A DNA stretch of 64,000 nucleotides, from positions 18,669,501 through 18,733,500 of the forward strand of contig CM076144.1 of the NCBI GenBank assembly GCA_038025085.1, read 5' to 3'. Below, in pieces: positions 36,393-47,187 of the stretch; the first letter of the stretch is position 1, and each line of letters starts with the position of its first letter. Position numbers and translations under genes: made by a program. The stretch comes from Tetragonia tetragonoides. Its lineage: Eukaryota > Streptophyta > Magnoliopsida > Caryophyllales > Aizoaceae. The notes below the pieces were generated by a model. The model made no database searches. It was given only the letters and a program-made list of their open reading frames with translations, and was not told the origin of the DNA.

Positions 36393-36657
36393 TGATAAAA
36401 TCAGAGTTTTGATCAAAGGAAGAGAATTGTAGAGAGAGAAAGAGAATGCAGAAGCTTGAGGAACAATTACAGAAAATAGCTCTGCATTTTCAATTGAATA
36501 GAATGAATTGTTTTCTGTAATATGTTACAGAAAAGCTTATATACAATTACCATGATGTCCTAACAAACTATTGTGCTGACATGGCAATCTTCTAACAAAC
36601 TAGCTAACTAGTGTATTGTACTAGTAATACATCATAATAAATTAAGTAATTCCAACA
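36393..36657 (-). repeat. 5' LTR of Copia element 2
   Basis: 265 bp; reads TGTTGGAATT...TTTTATCA on the minus strand. Confidence 0.95.
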
Positions 36658-36812
36658 AAGTGATGTTCAGTTCAGTTCAGTGGTGTTGAGTTCAGAAACA
36701 TACTTTTTGTCTCACATATCTCATTCAATTCACAGTGATGTCCAGTTCAGTGGTGTTGAATTCAGTTCAGTTCAATTGGATTCTAAACAGTTCAACTCTA
36801 AAGAACGAACCC

Positions 36813-38769
36813 TTTATCTCAACATGTGCATTTTTTGATGAATCTACTAACTAGAACAAGGGTCTTCTAGGACTTATAGCTCGAGTTAAGTAGGTTGATG
36901 TAATGATGTTGATTATCTGGAATGGACAGTATTTGTGTAGTACCACGAAAACAATGAACATGCAGCACGGTTTTCGTCCTTTTAGCCTATTTTAAGATAC
37001 ACAATTGGTGGGATAGAGAAAAGAATATATGGGTTTTTTTAGCAATGTGTTTTATATGATACTTGAAGAAGCAATACCTAATGAGGTTTTTAGGTCAATA
37101 GGTGAGAGGGTTGAACTTTTAGGATCCATATCGACATATTTGGGGTTGTGTGTAGATGATGCTTTTGGTACGGGATTTTTTTTTTGTTTTTTTTTTTTGG
37201 TTTTCAAACTGAGTGTTGCCTTCAAAGATGGATTTAATATTGAACTCTAATATCAAGTCCATACAAGACAAGCTAATAAATAATATATTTCCAAATTTTT
37301 CCTAAATGTTTTTGACTTTTTGTGACATTCCCTTGGGTATGAGTGCTAGGTAGTGTCCGACAAGTAGTTGTACGTATTGGCCTAACGGAACAAATGACAT
37401 TAGCAGTTGCACCACCATGTCATCGAAATTTTGCTTTCAAGGCCGTGATTTATAAATGTATGACAACTTTTTTTTTAATGGAAAAACATAAATATTGTAT
37501 TAATTAATAATAGGCCATACGACATGTGCAAAAGATATCAAATTCAACAATAAACAGATTCAAAACATGAGAAAACATTTTGATTATTGAAAGATTATTA
37601 AGCACTTGAGATTTAACAATTCCTAACGGCTTCCTTTATATCGTTGTTTTTCATATCACAACCTCTTTGTGGAAGACACTGTCATGGCCTTGATGAATGC
37701 ACAACTCTAACATTGTAGATTGTCTCTTGAAGAATAAGATCCTTAGTATCACCGTACGAATGAACTGAAGCCGCAAAATATCAACTTCAAATTCTACCTT
37801 TAATTACGAACTAATAAAATAGACTATAAATGTATGGAAACTTTGCAATGATAAGCTATGTATGTTTTTCCATTACAAATTAATTCTTTATTTCTTACAC
37901 CAAAAACAACTATGTCAAGCAATAGTCTTGACTATGACTAAAACCTTAAATACATTATTAGATGATTCCATTTTCCCTCCCAGCCAAACAAATGCATACG
38001 TATAGTATTGATATAATTGTACGTGCCTTTCATGAACTCAAAAGAAAAGAGAAAAAAGAAGAAAAAACGACCCTAACATTGTACATTGTGATTCTGATAA
38101 ACTAGCTTAACTACTACTCCAAAAACAACTATGCCAAGCAATAGTCTTGAGTGAGCAAAATAAGTGAGGGTATTTTGGTCTATTCATTGACTGAATCTTT
38201 CTTAAATTAGCAATGTAAACATCAACTGGACACATTCCAAAATAAAAAGGGTAAATATCTTGGGGAAACGGAGGGAGTAGTAGCTAAAATTAAAAACTAA
38301 TGTCAAGGAACTTGTGAAGGAACCAATTCAAATCCTATATTTATGATTCTTTTTTCTTGGGTAAAATATAGATAGTATATTACCAAAAGGACAAACCAAC
38401 ATACAACCCAGCCAAAGCCAATGCTTTGAGGAAAATCATCTATAAGGCTACTAGGTAGGATTTTTCCCCATAAATTAATTTGAATTTTTTAATACACCCC
38501 CTCACGTGAATGACCTTAATGCTTAAAGCGTGAAAGATACTTACATTCACTTATACCTTGTGCTTAAATGCTTCATTATTAGAGAAGGGGGCTCATAGAA
38601 TTTGAACTCAAAATATGTAGATCGCCTCACTATTATAACATGTGAAAGAACTGGTTCAAATATATCCATTTGGTTTAAACAGATCAAATGTCATCACATT
38701 TTATAAAAAATCAGCTCAAAAAGATAAGTTATGGAGCCCCTGTGGCTAAGCCCATCCGCAGGCGTCTGG
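36813..38769. other. Intergenic with an inverted dispersed repeat
   Basis: 37610-37835 is the minus-strand partner of 25733-25935. A Stowaway-like end (AAACGGAGGGAGTAG) lies at 38267-38281 with no clear left partner. No gene is seen. Confidence 0.45.
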
Positions 38770-39290
38770 TGTTAGGTTCCGCCCCTCACATCTTGTAATT
38801 TACAGCTTTTCTTTACTTTCCTTGCAATGTAACATGTCTCTGACGCGCTTTCTGCGTGTTGACCCTTGGATATGTCTTTACGCTTTCTTTACGCTTTCTA
38901 GTTCCCTAGCAACATGTCTCTAAGGCACTTCCTGCGTGTCGACCCTTGGACATGTCTTTAACCTATCTAGTTCTTTTACTTTTAGGAGTAGATGTCGAGT
39001 ATGAAAGTTATGCACTCTTGATGTATACTCCTGTCAGAATGAATAAACCTTTTAAGACTCTTTATGGGGGAAGCAGTCCTCCATATCGATGTATTGATGT
39101 CAATGCTTGTTGTTGTTAAACTGTGTTGATTGCGTGCATCATCCAACCCCTCTCTCAAACTCCGTCCCTCCCTCACTCTCTTGTGTCCACGGACACCTCA
39201 AAGACGTTCCTTATGTACGGCTGACACTTTTGCTGCTAGGAGACAAGAGCGCGCCGCAAGTCCCGCATCTAGAAAAGGTGGATCGTGACA
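38770..39290 (+). repeat. 5' LTR of the Gypsy element, with internal duplication
   Basis: The LTR contains two tandem versions of a roughly 80-bp segment (AACATGTCTCT...GACATGTCTTT), at about 38829-38910 and 38911-38972. The 3' LTR has both as well. Confidence 0.93.
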
Positions 39291-39355
39291 GTTGGTATCA
39301 GAGCGCAGCGAGAGAAGCACGCTCAGTGAAAGGTTGCTAGATTGAATTCGAAACC

Positions 39356-40675
39356 ATGGTGACCATGGAAGAGTTAGAGAAACTTGTGATCGGGTCGGAT
39401 GCCCGGATCGATGCATTGGAGGTCCAAGTGCATGATATATCCTCCGCAAGCTTGCGGGAGGAGCTTGACCACATCCACAATCAACTCCATGCGTTGTGGG
39501 ATCAGTGTGCTACGATCAACCGGGCCGTTGCTAGCGGTAGTGGTGGATCAGGGTCGAGACGGGTGAAACCCCCTCAGCTCCGGACCTACAGTGGAGCCAG
39601 AGACTCCAAGGAAGTGGACAATTTTGTCTTCGACCTAGAACAATACTTCCGAGTCAGTGGACTGGAAGAGGACCAGAAGGTCGATACCGCGGTCATGTAC
39701 CTAGTGGATGACACGAAATTGTGGTGGCATTCGAAGTATGCCGAGATCGAAGCCAAAACTCTGAAGATAGACACATGGGAAGAGTTCAAGAAGGAACTCA
39801 ACGACCAGTTCTACCCGGAGAACACTGAGTTCATTGCCCGAAGGAAGTTAAAGACCATCAAGCACACGGGGACCATCCGAGACTATGTGAAGGAGTACTC
39901 GGCGTTTATGCTGGAGATCAGGGACATGAGCGACAAGGATCGTATGTTCAATTTCATCGATGGGCTGAAAGAGTGGGCTCAACGTGAGTTGAACAGAAAA
40001 AAGCTAGATACCTTGTCGGCTGCTATAAGCGTGGCAGAACGGCTCTTCGACAACTAGCTAGGGAAAGAGACCCCACCAAGGAAAGGGCCAACAGGGCCAA
40101 GTTCAGTTGTAAACCGAGCAGGGTCAACTGGCTCTCAAACAGGCTCGAACAACTCTCGAAACTACAACGGGGGTAACTACAACGGTGGCAATAGTAGATA
40201 TGGGAACGGTGGAGGTGGAGCCCCTAGACCGGCACCTTACCGGCCCCTAGGGGCGACCTCATCGTTCAATCGGACAGAGTCGTCCACGGCAAGATGGCCG
40301 TCGAAGTTAAGTTGCTTCAACTGCAAAGGGCCACACAAATACCCCGAGTGCCCTCATCGAGACTTGAGTGCCCTCCAGCATAATCTATCTAAGATGTCTG
40401 TGGAGTCTGATGGCACCAACGAAGGAGAGACAAGCAGGAACAATGAAATGGATGATGATGAAATACCACACATGGGAGCTGTTCATTTGCTGGGCGCCCT
40501 GAGGAGTGATGAGACATCCCTAAAACCCAAGTCGACTGAGCTTATGTACGTCGACGTAGTGATCAATGGACGTAGTACTCGAGCAATGGTTGACACCGGT
40601 GCCACCCATAACTTTGTGGCCGGCACCGAGGCAGAGAGATTGGGACTGAAGCTAGACCTCGCAGGGTCAGCATGA
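39356..40675 (+). pseudogene. gag and protease of the Gypsy element
   Basis: From ATG 39356 (MVTMEELEKLVIG), with an N-terminal coiled-coil-like part (residues 20-60). The retrotransposon gag domain follows (YSGARDSKEVDNFVFDLEQY, then LVDDTKLWWHSKY). A TAG stop at 40055 interrupts the frame, which then continues through a Gly/Asn-rich linker. The zinc knuckle CFNCKGPHKYPEC lies at about 40315-40353 and the aspartic protease site [11 protein letters not shown] at about 40585-40620. A one-base shift at 40672-40675 (ATGA overlap) separates it from pol. Confidence 0.9.
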
Positions 40676-43600
40676 AGGTCATGAACTCGGCAGCAAGACC
40701 TATCCATGGGATTTCCAAGGGAGTCCTCACTCGGATAGGGGAGTGGAGTGGTCGATTGGACCTTACGGTTACTCCACTAGATGATTTCAAGATGGTACTG
40801 GGTATGGACTTCCTCCGCACGTCTAAAGTGGCACCCATGCCACATTTGAGTTCCTTATTATTGATGGGTGACAGCCCGTGTCTGGTGAAAGCGTCGAATG
40901 TGAAGGTTGAGAGTAAACGGGGACAGATGCTCTCGTCGATGCAATTTGAGAAGGGACTTCGAAGATGTGAACCGTCATTCCTGGCTACTTTGTCGATGAA
41001 GGAAGATTGTAAAGATGAGACCACTCCTCCGGAAGTAGCGAGACTGCTTGAGGGATTCAAGGACATCTTGCCCGATAACCTACCCCAAGTCCTCCCTCCT
41101 CGCCGATCCGTCGATCATCAGATCGAGCTGATCCCGGGAGCCGTACCACCCGCTTGTAGTCCTTACAGGATGGCACCTCGTGAACTGGCTGAACTGAGAA
41201 ACCAATTGGATGGGCTCTTGAAAAGAGGATTCATCCGACCGTCCAAAGCGCCCTACGGAGCTCCGGTGCTGTTTCAGAAAAAGCAAGATGGGACTCTCCA
41301 ACTGTGTATTGACTATCGGGCACTCAACAAGTTGACGGTGAGGAATCACTATCCTATTCAGCTGATTGCTGGCTTGTTCGATCAACTCGGTGACGCGGTA
41401 TAATTCACGAAGCTTGATTTGAGGTTGGGGTACCATCAAGTTCGCATATCGGAAGGGGACGAGCCGAAGACATCTTGTGTGACGAGATATGGAGCTTTTG
41501 AATGGTTAGTGATGCCCTTTGGACTAACGAATGCTCCTGCAACATTCTGCACCTTGATGAACCATGTCTTCTACGAGTACTTGGATAAGTTCGTGGTAGT
41601 ATACCTTGATGATATTGTGATCTATAGCAAGACCATGAGCGAACACTTGGAACACTTAAGACTGGTGTTCGAGAAGTTACGCGAGCACCACCTCTTCGTG
41701 AAGCCAGAGAAGTGCTCGTTTTCACAAGAGGAAATTAGTTTCCTTGGTCACTTTGTAGGAAAGGGGAAAATGCGCATGGATCCGAAGAAAGTCTCTGCCA
41801 TCAATGAGTGGCAGCCTCCGAAGAATGTCTCTGAGCTCCATTCCTTCCTTAGCCTTGCCAATTACTACTGGCACTTCATTGCAGGATATTCTGGTATCGT
41901 GGCTCCCCTCACAGACTTGCTTAAGAAGTGTGAAGGTTGGAATTGGGCCGAATCATAGATTGAAGCGTTTGAAAAGTCGAAGAAGATGGTAACCAGAGAA
42001 CCGGTATTGGCTCTCCCCGATGTCACAAAAACCTTTGAAGTCGAGACGGATGCCTCAGACATCGCCCTCGGAGGAGTACTACTTCAAGAAGGCCACCCGG
42101 TTGCTTTTGAGAGCCGCAAGCTGAATGGGGCTGAGAGGCGGTATGCTGCCCAAGAGAAGGAGTTACTAGCAATTGTACATTGCTTAAGAGTCTGGAGACA
42201 CTACCTTCTGGGTTCGAAGTTCCTCGTTCGCACAGACAACGCTGCGGCGAGCCACTTCTTAACCCAACCAAGACTTACTGGTCGACAAGCTCGGTGGCAG
42301 GAATCCTTGGAGGAATTTGATGTGGAGTTTACATATAGACCTGGGGTCAACAACAAGGTCGTGGATGCTCTCAGTCGTCGGGCTGACCTTGCTGCCTTGA
42401 AGCAAATGGCTCACTTGTCAACAAGTCTGGGGACCACTACGATCCGCGACCAGATCAAGCAACACCTAGGTCAAGATACGATGGCGAAGACCATCCAACA
42501 GCTCATTAAAGAAGGGAAAACGAGACGGTTCTGGATAGAAGATGACCTTATCTTCACAAAGGGACATAGGTTGTATGTTCCCAGGGCCGAGGGCATTTAG
42601 AGGAAATTGCTGAGTGAATGTCATGACACCCTTTGGGCAGGACACCCGGGATGGCAGCGAACCTTGAGCTTACTAAAACAAGGGTACTTCTGGCCCCAGA
42701 TAAAGGACGACGTAATGAGCTACACTCGGACATGTTTCGTGTGTCAGCAAGACAAGCCGGATCGACTCAAGCAGGGCGGCTTACTAAACCCACTCGCAGT
42801 GCCGACGAGACCATGGGAGAGTGTCTCCATGGACTTCATCAACAGGTTACCGAAGGTCGGACCCTTGTCCGCTATTATGGTGATAGTGGATCGATTCTCA
42901 ATGTATGCCACGTTCATCCCTATGCCGAAAGCTACTGGAGCAGAACAGACAACCGTCCTCTTCTTCAAATACATTGTCAAGTACTAGGGACTACCTAGGA
43001 GCATTGTGAGTGACCGAGACCCTCGGTTCACAGGTATCTTTTGGGGTGAACTCTTCAAGCTTCTTGTGTCGGAGGTGAGCATGTCTTCAGCATACCATCC
43101 CCAGACAGACGGACAGACAGAAAGATTCAACGAGCTCCTCGAAGAATACCTTCGACACTTTGTGAGCGCCAACTAGAGAGAGTGGGTGAGACTACTAGAT
43201 GTAGCCCAGCTCTACTTCAATTCTAAGAAGAGCTCCTCGTCCAACAGGAGTCCCTTTGAAGTTGTCACGGGACAACAACCTCTCTTACCGCACACGGTAG
43301 ATGATCATTACAAGGGCTGAAGCAAGAAGGCGTATGAGTTCACCAGAGAATGGAAGCAAAACACCGACATTGCTTGGAGTTACCTAGAAAAGGCTTTGAA
43401 GCACATGAAGAAATGGGCCGATCAGAAGAGAAGGCCACTGGAGTTCGAAGTGGGAGACCTAGTGATGGTGAAGATCCTCCCAGAGTAGATGAGATTCCTG
43501 AGAGGAAGTGACAAGCGGTTAGTCCGCAAATATGAAGGCCCCATCCTTATCACCAAAAAGGTGGGAAGTACGGCTTACAAAGTGGAACCCCCGACTTGGA

Positions 43601-43728
43601 TGAAAGTACACCTTGTCTTTCATGTGAGTCGCTTGAAGCCGTATCATCCAGATCCAGAAGATTCTGCCCGCAATAAGTCTACTCGGGCCAACATTCGCAC
43701 CAAGCCGTCCCCGACACTTGATGAATGA
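40672..43728 (+). pseudogene. pol of the Gypsy element (RT, RNase H, integrase) with seven in-frame stops
   Basis: A single frame spans the whole pol without any frameshift. [38 protein letters not shown]. RNase H: TDASDIALGGVL, AAQEKELLAIVHCL and DALSRR. Integrase: CHDTLWAGHPGWQRT, then CFVCQQDK; core SMDFINRLP, IVSDRDPRF and YHPQTDGQTERFNELLEEYL; and the GPFxI-like end KYEGPILITKKVGSTAYKVEPP. Stops lie at 41401, 41956, 42598, 42985, 43174, 43318 and 43486. Three fit CAG-to-TAG at expected Gln positions and one fits Trp to TAG. The protein ends at 43728, shortly after FHVSRLKPYHPD. Confidence 0.93.
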
Positions 43729-43769
43729 ATCACGTCGCCGAGGACGTCGACAACTTTAGTGGGGGAGAA

Positions 43770-44287
43770 TGTTAGGTTCCGCCCCTCACACCTTGTAATT
43801 AGCTTTCCTTTACTTTCCTTGCAATGTAACATGTCTCTAAGGCGCTTCCTGCATGTTGACCCTTGGACATGTCTTTACGCTTTCTTTACGCTTTCTAGTT
43901 CCCTAGCAACATGTCTCTAAGGCGCTTCCTGCGTGTCGACCCTCTGACATTTCTTTAAGCTTTCTAGTTCTTTTACTTTTAGGAGTAGATGTCGAGTATG
44001 AAAGTTATGCACTCTTTATGTATACTCCTGTCAGAATGAATAATCCTTTTAAGATTCTTTATGGGGGAAGCAGTCCTCCATATCGATGTATTGATGTCAA
44101 TGCTTGTTGTTGTTATACTGTGTTGATTGCGTGCATCATCCAACCCCTCTCTCAAACTCCGTCCCTCCCTCACTCTCTTGTGTCCACGGACACCTCAAAG
44201 ACGTTCCTTGTATACGGCTGGCACTCTTGCCGCTAGGAGACAAGAGCACGCCGCACGTCCCGCAACTAGAAAAGGCGGACCGTGACA
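43770..44287 (+). repeat. 3' LTR of the Gypsy element
   Basis: 518 bp, follows the polypurine tract. Confidence 0.94.
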
Positions 44288-45928
44288 CCTGGCACTTAAA
44301 CCCTAGCCACGCACACACGGTTGAGACCTGATTGCCAGGCGGCTGGGATCCATGCAACAACACCACGCGACTGGCACCTCATTGATGTCAGTAGCTGTTT
44401 TCACCCGGATAAGACCATGAACCCTACTTTTTTACAGAGGAGTACCCTAAATCGACTCCTATTGATAAGCCCCTTCGTCTCCTCATTGAGATCACACAAG
44501 AATTTCGTCTACAGCTCTGTTCTTGGGAGTATTAACTCTAAAGTTTTCACTTTTTTCTTTACTTGAGATCGATCTTATTTGTTTTTCTTTACTTATATCC
44601 TACTATGGATGAAGTACAACATTATATTCCTGAGAGTTCTATATAAATAATCTATGTTTTCTTGTTTACTTTTTAATAGTCACAATGTAGATATCACAAA
44701 AACTATGCCCTTGTAAATATTGATCATTATATCTATTTACTGCTTTTCATCATGTTGTAAATCTATCTCTTTCTTTTATTTGTACAAAACATGTTCTGTC
44801 CTTGTGCTACCAGAGTCACAAATCTGTTCATTTGCAAAGTGGGTTAATAAAAAACTAGTTGTGATGCTTGGTGATAAGTTGATCTAATAGCTAATCTAAG
44901 GTTGTTAATATGATATGCATATTTAGTAGTTATAATGTCATTATATTTTTCAAATTTGAGTTAATAAAGCTTATCATTTAAATAAGAGGATTGGGTGCCT
45001 ATCATAGTAACAGCTTTTCAATTCATACATTCGCCCCAAAGACAAGGTCTCATCTCCTTGGCTACTCATATGTTCTATATATGATTGGAAATCTTTAAAA
45101 CATGGATAGTCGGGTCATTCAATGCATTGTAGTCCCTTCGGTTGTATGTCCCTTCAAATTTTTTTCTTTTGGTAAACATGCATTTTGCAAAGGTTCTTCC
45201 CTTCCATTAACGTTTTCAAAATCAACGTCTTCTAAATGTTTTCTAACTCGAAGGTTCCCTAATACTTAATAGGTCCCTTAATCTTTGAAACTTTACTATT
45301 GCTTCAATTAGGATGCTATACTCTCGAATCCTCAGCAGATTCTCGCGTGGTCGAACCCACGGATCCTTACACCTGTTAGGTTTAGAAAAACACCCAAGAT
45401 TAATTTCTCTTATGGTTGCAACTTTAGAGAGGGTTGTATTGTTCTATAACTTACTATTTTTCTTCCTTAAACACAAAATACACAAAAAACATTGTCTTAT
45501 ATGATTCTGGTATTGATTACACGTCCAATTCCCCGTCTGTTCGGTAGTACGGCTTTCCCATACGCATCACTTATCCTAAAAAAAAGTACTTATTGATAAT
45601 ATTCTAAATTAATAGTTAAGATTGTGAGACTTGAACCTTCCTATCTCATATTCAAATATTCCGCTTTTTAATGTTGTATATTTGGATGGGAACCATCGAA
45701 TCACATTACATTGATTGAATTGTCACTTTTAAACTTTAGGGATTTTACCGATTAGCCAAATTAGTATTTAAAATATGAGAGCAACGACATATTGTTTTAA
45801 AATTTGGCTCTTATGACACTTGCTTAGTCATTAATAATGCCCTCCACAACTTTTAAGCATATTTGAAATGTCGTCAAATAAACCCGAACAATCAGCGCGC
45901 CATGAATCGTTAACGAACATTTTTTGGT
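44288..45928. other. Intergenic between Gypsy and SIRE-like elements
   Basis: No gene is recognised. The missing 0.8 kb of the truncated left LTR of the next element is not found here. Confidence 0.5.
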
Positions 45929-47168
45929 GGATTTGAGAAGTGAACAATGCAGGGGAACAAGTGATGGAACAAGGTCAGAAAACAGTTTTACTTCACTAGA
46001 AAATATATGATGATTTTACTCTAGTGAAGAAATGAGGATTTTGGCTTGAAAGGTTTTCAATGAAGCTCTGGGCAATCCTCCTTGGAAAATCAGTAGCACA
46101 AGCTCACATTTATATAGGAGAGGCCACAAGCACTTTATGTTAAAGTAGCCAAAAGTTAAAGCATTGTAAAATCCACTTTAGACAATGCTAAAGTTTTCAT
46201 GTGATGTCTAGCCCACATTTGGGAGCCAAATGTTGGTTAAATCACCAACCAAGAATCTTTGCATTGGGTAGAGTTTATTGACAAGCTTTTGGCATTTTTA
46301 AGAAAAAAGTATAAACTGAATCTTTTGAAAACAAAACTTTAACCCATGCTAATACTTTCATGTGATCTTAGATCACATTTAGAGAATCAAATATTGGCTA
46401 AGAAATCACATGAGAATATTTGCATTGGGTAAAGTTTATGGGAAGCTTTTTGACATTTTTTTTTTATGAAAAAGCATAAAGTGAATATATTGTAAATCAA
46501 ACCTTAACATATGCTAAAACTTTCATGTGATCTTAGGCTACATTGGGGAACCCAAATAGTCTTTGAAAATCAGAAAGTTTAAGCACATGTGAATGTTGCT
46601 TGTTCAACATAAAGCTAGCACAAGGCTTCATAAAAAGATTCCCATAAAGTGCTTTATTTTAACCCATTTAAACATTCAAGCTTTTGCCTTGTAAATCAAT
46701 GTTTTTGTAGCTGGAAATCTGGTGAATAAACTTAAGAAGCCCACAAAAACATTTTAAAGAAAAGTTGAGTTAAAACCGAATTTTTATTTTTAATAAAAAT
46801 GTTTAGCACCTCTGGGCAAGGGTACAAGGTACTGACGCTGATCCCTTTGCACCAGAAACTTCGATTTTGATTTTTGTTTCCAAAATCAATTGTTCCACCT
46901 CTATGATCCCGAATCTAAGGCACATACAAGACATCTAGGAAGCCAAACACTTGATCTTCATTTGTGTCTTCATACTTCCTTGGTCATGTCATCATCTAGC
47001 CATCCTTTAATGTTGTCACTCTTTTGGTTTCCATATGCACAGCTTTGAACTCCATGTATATTGAGCTCTACCTCTTTTGAGCTACAACACATTGCTCATA
47101 CAAGACATTAGTACATATGTGCATAAGCTCATTGGTTTGTCAATCATCAAAACACATATAGTTCAACA
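45929..47168 (-). repeat. 3' LTR remnant (about 1.24 kb) of the SIRE-like element
   Basis: Matches 54636-55872 with a few percent difference by eye. It begins abruptly at GGATTTGAGAAGTG, where the partner continues another 790 bp. Tandem units of 161-165 bp start at 46189, 46350 and 46515 (partial). Confidence 0.8.
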
Positions 47169-47187
47169 ATTTTCCCCTTTTTGACGT

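Larger units (their letters stand above)
31397..36657 (-). mobile_element. Copia LTR retrotransposon 2, recent insertion
   Basis: A 5261-bp element on the minus strand. LTRs of 265 bp at 31397-31661 (3') and 36393-36657 (5') differ at about five positions by eye (near 98% identity). The target duplication AAGTG (31392-31396 and 36658-36662) is perfect. The primer site, minus strand TGGTATCAGAGC, is at 36381-36392, touching the 5' LTR. A G-run (plus strand CCCCCCC from 31662) is the polypurine tract. Domains: gag, protease, integrase, RT, RNase H. One frameshift with a small deletion and one in-frame stop are the main lesions. Confidence 0.97.
31318..36812. repeat. GTTCAG-word element split by Copia element 2
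   Basis: The two halves are 31318-31396 and 36658-36812. Ends: GGGTGCGTTCTTTAAAGC on the left and, on the minus strand, GGGTTCGTTCTTTAGAGTTG on the right. Words GTTCAG and CAGTGGTGTTGA repeat inside. Without the retrotransposon it is about 230 bp and structurally like 16057-16341. Confidence 0.6.
38770..44287 (+). mobile_element. Gypsy LTR retrotransposon, degenerate
   Basis: A 5518-bp element. LTRs of 521 bp (38770-39290) and 518 bp (43770-44287) both run TGTTAGGTTCCGCCCC...CGTGACA and differ at roughly 20-30 sites by eye. Primer site TGGTATCAGAGC at 39293-39304; purine tract AGTGGGGGAGAA at 43758-43769. Flanks TCTGG (38765-38769) and CCTGG (44288-44292) are a near-perfect 5-bp target duplication. 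Order gag, protease, RT, RNase H, integrase is Gypsy. No chromodomain is visible after the integrase, so the clade is uncertain. Confidence 0.96.
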
